This document shows positions 13,567-17,469 of a stretch of DNA of 17,469 nucleotides, in pieces. Under the pieces are notes generated by a model. It was not told the DNA's origin. It did no database searches and saw nothing but the letters and a program-made list of their open reading frames with translations. The number at the start of each line of letters is the position of its first letter. Positions within the stretch are counted from its first letter, which is position 1. The translations under genes were made by a program, and so were the position numbers. Origin of the DNA: Actinomycetes bacterium (GTDB lineage Bacteria > Actinomycetota > Actinomycetes > Actinomycetales > JAJYRW01); the NCBI GenBank assembly GCA_021793895.1, contig JAJYRW010000010.1:1-17469 (forward strand). Direction: 5' to 3'.

Positions 13567-15666
13567 ATGACGAGTCAGAATCCGTCCTTAGATGAGGATG
13601 TAATTCGGTACGCGCGCGTACTTCCCCTCGATATCGTGCAAGCTAAGGGCAATGGGCACGCCGGCACTGCCGTGAGCCTAACCCCGTCGCTGTACATCTT
13701 GTTTCAAGAATTTTTAGCGCATGCACCGCGCGACCCAGGTTGGTTGGGGCGCGATCGATTTGTTCTGTCCTGCGGGCATACGAGTTTGGCGCTGTATTTG
13801 CAACTGTGGCTCAGCGGCTATGACATCAGCCTTGATGATCTGCGCCAAGCCCGGACGCTGGATTCAATTACGCCGGGGCATCCGGAGTTGCACCACACCC
13901 CCGGGGTCGAAGTGACTACCGGCCCGCTCGGGCAGGGAGTAGCAAACGCCGTGGGAATCGCGATGGAGGCAGCCCGCCTGCGCAAAATCTTAGAAACGGA
14001 CCTGTTTTCACCGCGCGTGTGGTGCTATGCCTCCGATGGCGATCTGCAAGAGGGCATAAGCCATGAAGCCTCTGCTCTCGCCGGCGCGCTAGGGCTGGAG
14101 AATCTCGTTCTCGTGTGGGACAACAACCAGATCTCCATTGACGGCGATACCTCCGTGACGTTTACCGAAGACGTGCCAGCTCGCTACCGCGCCTATGGCT
14201 GGGAAGTCTTCACCATTGACGACTCGGAAGACCTCGATGAGATTCGCCGCACCTTCTTCGCTGCCACCCAGGTACAACAGCGCCCGGTTTTCATTCAGTT
14301 GCGCACCCGCATCGGCCACCCGATGCCCACCGTGGGCGGTACTGCAGCCGCCCACGCCGGCGCGCCGGGCGAAAGTGAAATCGCAGCGACCAAGAAGATT
14401 TTAAATCTCGATCCCGACCAGAGTTTCCACATGCCGGAAGCGGTGCTCACCCATGCCCGGCAGGTTGCCCAGCGCGGCGCAGATTTACAGCGCGCCTGGC
14501 AGGCCGAGGTGGATGAGTGGACTGAGGCCAGCCCGGAAGCAGCCGCGCTGCTAGATCGCCTTATCGCCCGGAACGCCGCGCCCGCCCTTAAGGCGCTGGC
14601 CCAGCTGCGCGAGGAGCCTCAAGAAGTTGCTACCCGCATGGCTTCCAATTCCGCGCTCAATGCGATAGCCAGCTCCCTGCCGGAAGTGTGGGGCGGCTCA
14701 GCGGATCTGTCGGATTCCACCGGCACAAAAATTGCGGACGCCGCCAGTTTCCTCGCCCCACAAGCACCGCCTGATGCCGGTCGTGTCGGGGGTCCGGGCG
14801 AGCAGGTCGTGCACTTTGGGATTCGGGAGCACGCCATGGCCGGTGTGGTCAACGGGATGTCGTTAAGCGGTCTGACGCGTCCCTTTGGCTCGACGTACTT
14901 CGTATTCGCCGACTACATGCGCCCCGCGGTGCGCTTGGCTGCGCTCATGGGACTTTCGGCAACATTCATTTGGACCCACGACTCAATTGCGGTGGGGGAA
15001 GACGGCCCCACCCACCAACCGCTGGAGCACCTGTGGAGTTACCGCGCTATCCGCGGCCTTAACGTCGTGCGGCCCGCCGACTGGGTGGAGACTATGGACG
15101 CTTGGCGCCGGCGGCTTACCCAGGATTGCGGGCCTACCGCGCTGGTGCTAAGCCGCCAATCGGTGCCCGTAGTGGCGGCCAGTATCGGGTACGAGGCTGG
15201 GGCCTCCCGCGGCGCATATGTGCTGCGCGATGCAGGCGGCGCAGGTGCCGCAGAGCGCCCAAGTGGAGCAGGCACCGCAGAGCGCACGAATGCCGCAGAT
15301 AACCCCGCTTCCGCCCCGGTGCCCGATGCGATCATCATCGCAACGGGTTCGGAAGTTTCACTCGCGTTGGAAGCAGCCGAAGAATTAGCCACTGAAGGCG
15401 TTGGCGCGCGCGTGGTTTCGGCCCCGTGTCTGGAGTGGTTCGAGCGTGAGCCGCGCTCCTATCAAGACCAGGTACTGCCCCCACAGGTCACCGCGGTGGT
15501 CTCAGTGGAGGCGGGAACGGATCAGGGCTGGTATCGCTGGGTGGGCCGGCATGGACGTACGGTCGCGGTCGAGGATTACGGGGCTTCCGGGGCGGGCGGA
15601 GAACTGCTGCAGCGGGCCGGCATCACGGTCGACGCGGTGGTCCAGGCCGTGCTGGAGTGCTTATAG
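13567..15666 (+). CDS. tkt: Transketolase
   Basis: Transketolase (699 residues) moves two-carbon ketol units between pentose-phosphate sugars using thiamine diphosphate and a divalent metal. Visible motifs are GNGHAGTAVS with His31, SCGHTSL with His71, TTGPLGQG (117-124), the ThDP/metal motif ASDGDLQEG...WDNNQIS (155-190), catalytic Glu421 in HFGIREHAM, and HDSIAVGEDGPTHQP (471-485) in the pyrimidine domain. The C-terminal domain starts with IIIATGSEV. Length and motifs match actinobacterial Tkt. Between the pyrimidine and C-terminal domains is an extra Ala/Gly/Arg/Glu linker (558-587) made of two 9-residue repeats. The ATG has AGGAG 7 bases upstream. It ends 7 bases before the converging ptsI, with no visible terminator. 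Confidence 0.96.
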   Translation: MTSQNPSLDEDVIRYARVLPLDIVQAKGNGHAGTAVSLTPSLYILFQEFLAHAPRDPGWLGRDRFVLSCGHTSLALYLQLWLSGYDISLDDLRQARTLDSITPGHPELHHTPGVEVTTGPLGQGVANAVGIAMEAARLRKILETDLFSPRVWCYASDGDLQEGISHEASALAGALGLENLVLVWDNNQISIDGDTSVTFTEDVPARYRAYGWEVFTIDDSEDLDEIRRTFFAATQVQQRPVFIQLRTRIGHPMPTVGGTAAAHAGAPGESEIAATKKILNLDPDQSFHMPEAVLTHARQVAQRGADLQRAWQAEVDEWTEASPEAAALLDRLIARNAAPALKALAQLREEPQEVATRMASNSALNAIASSLPEVWGGSADLSDSTGTKIADAASFLAPQAPPDAGRVGGPGEQVVHFGIREHAMAGVVNGMSLSGLTRPFGSTYFVFADYMRPAVRLAALMGLSATFIWTHDSIAVGEDGPTHQPLEHLWSYRAIRGLNVVRPADWVETMDAWRRRLTQDCGPTALVLSRQSVPVVAASIGYEAGASRGAYVLRDAGGAGAAERPSGAGTAERTNAADNPASAPVPDAIIIATGSEVSLALEAAEELATEGVGARVVSAPCLEWFEREPRSYQDQVLPPQVTAVVSVEAGTDQGWYRWVGRHGRTVAVEDYGASGAGGELLQRAGITVDAVVQAVLECL
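15238..15291 (+). repeat. Two-copy 27-base tandem repeat in tkt
   Basis: Two adjacent 27-base units in phase with the codons encode GAGAAERPS and GAGTAERTN (residues 558-575). They lie in the linker before the C-terminal domain of transketolase. Confidence 0.8.
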
Positions 15667-15673
15667 GCGCCGG

Positions 15674-17377
15674 CTACAGCCCCAGCGTTTCGCGCGCTTC
15701 GGGATCGATCAGATTTAGGACGGCATCTCGCGCCTTTTGCGCATCCGCTGCGGTGCGGGCGGCGTGCGCCATTTCTTGGCACTGGGCCAGAGTGTGCTGA
15801 TTAAGCAGGTAGCGCACGGCGATGGTGGCCGGCGGTGCCATCGACAGGCTAGTAATTCCCAGCCCTGTTAGCACCAGGGCCATGAGGGGGTCACCGGCAG
15901 ACTCGCCACACACGCCCACCGGTTTATTGAGCTTCTTTCCCGCCGCCGCGGTGGCCGCTATCAGTTCTAAGATCGCCGGTTGCCATTTATCGGTTAAATC
16001 AACTAAGTCGGCGCTGAGCCGGTCCGCCGCCATGGTGTACTGCGCCAAATCGTTAGTGCCGATCGATAAGAAGTCGACTGCGCCCAAAATCTGTTCCGCC
16101 CGAAGCGCTGCTGCTGGAATTTCGATCATCACCCCCACGGTTTGAATACCCGCCGCCCGGGCTTGGTCGGCAAAAGCGCGGGCCTCCCCCGCGGTGGCGA
16201 TCATTGGCGCCATAACCCAAGAGTCGACGTCCTTAGTATTTGCCGCCTGGGCCAGCGCGGCCAACTGATCTGCAAGTAAATTAGGGTGCACGCGCGCCGT
16301 GCGGAAACCACGTACCCCCAGCGCCGGGTTTTCTTCATCGGCGAGGGTGGCGAAAGTCAGCGGTTTATCTGCGCCCGCATCCAGGGTGCGGGTAACGACT
16401 TTTTGCCCGGGGAACTGATCGAAAACTTGCCCGTACGTGGCGGCCTGCTCCTCTTTTGTGGGAGCGCTTTGCCGACGCAAAAACAAAATTTCGGTGCGAA
16501 AGAGTCCCACTCCCCCGATACTCGCGTCTTTGGCACGCTCGGCATCCGAGACGGTGCCAATATTGGCCAGCACGTCGATGCGATGACCATCTTGGGTGGC
16601 AGCTGGAGTGGCGTCCTGGACCAATTTTGCGAGCTTTTCCCCCTGTTTTTTGAGCATTTCCTTTTGCGCGGCACTCGGGTTGATGATGGCGTTTCCGGCC
16701 ACCGCATTCACGCCCACGGTGGCGGGCCGGGCGATGTCTAAAATCCCTTTGACCCCCACAATGCACGGAATCCCCAGCTGTCCGGCAATAATGGCAGTGT
16801 GACTGGTCGGTCCGCCCAATTCGGTGACGATTCCGGCTACGTGGTTGAGGTTTAAGGCGGCAGTATCAGCCGGGGAAAGATCTTCGGCGATGATTATTTT
16901 CGGCTCCGTGAGGTCGGGAATGCCCGGTTCGGGGACGCCGAGGATTTTGGCAATAATGCGATGGCGCACGCTCATTAGGTCGGTGACCCGCTCCGCGAGG
17001 TAGCCACCGGCTTCCTGGAACATTTTTGCGAAGTGGTTAACCGCTTCGTCTACTGCGGTGGCCGGCCCTGCTCCCGCTTCGATGGAGGTGGTTATCTGAT
17101 CCATAAGCGCGGGGTCTTCGGCCATGGCCGCTGCCGCGTGCAGCACGTCTGCCAGCGTTTTCGAAGACGCTTGCGCCTGGCTGCGCAAGTTATTTGCCAC
17201 CTCGGCCATGATTTGTTTTACCCGGGCAATCTCGACCTCGGGTGGGCCCGACTCTTCATTTTCGGGCACGATGGGGCTGGGGGAAATGAAGACCGCCCCG
17301 GCCACGGCGGTGCCACGGCCCACTCCGGTACCGGTTAATAGCTGCGCGGTGTTGGTCATCGGTGCATCATCACTCAT
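15674..17377 (-). CDS. ptsI: PTS enzyme I
   Basis: Enzyme I (567 residues) takes phosphate from phosphoenolpyruvate and passes it to HPr, starting the sugar phosphotransferase cascade in the cytoplasm. The phosphorylated His193 is in GGPTSHTAIIA. PEP-binding motifs follow: GLFRTEILFL (Arg294), LDAGADKPL, GVRGFR, VGVMIEIPAAAL (Glu419), FLSIGTNDLAQYTMAADR (Asp443) and VCGESAGDP with catalytic Cys490. The ATG at 17377 overlaps the end of ptsH by 8 bases. A second in-frame ATG at 17359 (MTNTAQLLTGTG) is a plausible alternative closer to the family's usual N-terminus. No membrane segment is present, as expected. Confidence 0.96.
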   Translation of the reverse strand: MSDDAPMTNTAQLLTGTGVGRGTAVAGAVFISPSPIVPENEESGPPEVEIARVKQIMAEVANNLRSQAQASSKTLADVLHAAAAMAEDPALMDQITTSIEAGAGPATAVDEAVNHFAKMFQEAGGYLAERVTDLMSVRHRIIAKILGVPEPGIPDLTEPKIIIAEDLSPADTAALNLNHVAGIVTELGGPTSHTAIIAGQLGIPCIVGVKGILDIARPATVGVNAVAGNAIINPSAAQKEMLKKQGEKLAKLVQDATPAATQDGHRIDVLANIGTVSDAERAKDASIGGVGLFRTEILFLRRQSAPTKEEQAATYGQVFDQFPGQKVVTRTLDAGADKPLTFATLADEENPALGVRGFRTARVHPNLLADQLAALAQAANTKDVDSWVMAPMIATAGEARAFADQARAAGIQTVGVMIEIPAAALRAEQILGAVDFLSIGTNDLAQYTMAADRLSADLVDLTDKWQPAILELIAATAAAGKKLNKPVGVCGESAGDPLMALVLTGLGITSLSMAPPATIAVRYLLNQHTLAQCQEMAHAARTAADAQKARDAVLNLIDPEARETLGL

Positions 17378-17469
17378 CCAAGTTGGTCTCTAGCATTTCC
17401 ACCAGGCGATCAAGCGCCGCTTCGGCACCTTCGCCTTCGGCTGCAAGCTCGACAGTCGTCCCCTGGGAG
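17370..17469 (-). CDS. ptsH: HPr, C-terminal fragment
   Basis: The last 32 residues of a frame that continues past the window edge read as a phosphocarrier HPr end: TTVELAAEGEGAEAALDRL, then a helix finishing NLDE. The phosphorylated His15 and regulatory Ser46 lie outside. The stop overlaps the ptsI start (ATGAGTGA), so the order is ptsH-ptsI with coupled translation. HPr receives phosphate from enzyme I and hands it to sugar-specific EIIA proteins. Confidence 0.85.
   Translation of the reverse strand, partial: SQGTTVELAAEGEGAEAALDRLVEMLETNLDE

Noticed and set aside
1..17469. CRISPR arrays, insertion sequences, prophage, tRNA genes or a defence island
   Set aside because: No spaced direct repeats, transposase, phage or tRNA cloverleaf pattern was seen; nearly all the sequence is accounted for by housekeeping genes.

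Overview
The window is an ordinary chromosomal stretch from a fairly GC-rich (about 60% by eye) Gram-positive actinobacterium, probably of the Actinomycetaceae or a close relative. Evidence: the lipA-DUF4191-RDD gene order, the RNase H/histidine-phosphatase fusion beside a C4 zinc-ribbon protein and a NIF3 protein, a mycobacterial-style methionine aminopeptidase with a proline-rich N-terminal extension, an actinobacterial transketolase, and many starts with no leader. The genus cannot be named from sequence alone. I see no insertion sequence, prophage, CRISPR array, tRNA or antibiotic cluster.

Layout. 1-1513: end of lipoyl synthase and a DUF4191 membrane protein on +, facing an RDD membrane protein on -. 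1586-3999: nadE-panB, a two-gene cofactor operon (NAD and pantothenate/CoA) divergent from the RDD gene. 4031-5154: a 72-residue SPOR-like protein and map, divergent across 32 bases. 5152-5563: RNase P RNA. 5573-6381: yaaA. 6396-9516 (-): nif3, zinc-ribbon coiled-coil protein, RNase H/phosphatase fusion. 9537-12432 (-): a three-gene TrpXYZ-like ABC importer (lipoprotein, permease, ATPase). 12581-13510 (-): a stand-alone ABC ATPase. 13567-15666: transketolase. 15674-17469 (-): ptsI and the end of ptsH, the general PTS phosphotransfer proteins.

Together these serve central metabolism (lipoate, NAD, CoA, pentose phosphates, PTS sugar uptake), RNA and protein maturation (RNase P, MetAP, RNase H) and oxidative stress (YaaA). 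Genes that head a transcript here mostly show a TANNNT box 6-8 bases before ATG or GTG and no Shine-Dalgarno, so they look leaderless. Downstream operon genes have a Shine-Dalgarno sequence or overlap the previous stop codon.

The most unusual observation is in nadE. The ammonia-dependent synthetase half is intact, but the glutaminase half appears to have lost all three catalytic positions (Glu, Lys, Cys) while keeping the fold. A second pattern is that three unrelated proteins carry in-frame tandem duplications (21, 30 and 27 bases) in Ala/Gly/Pro/Glu-rich linkers or tails.
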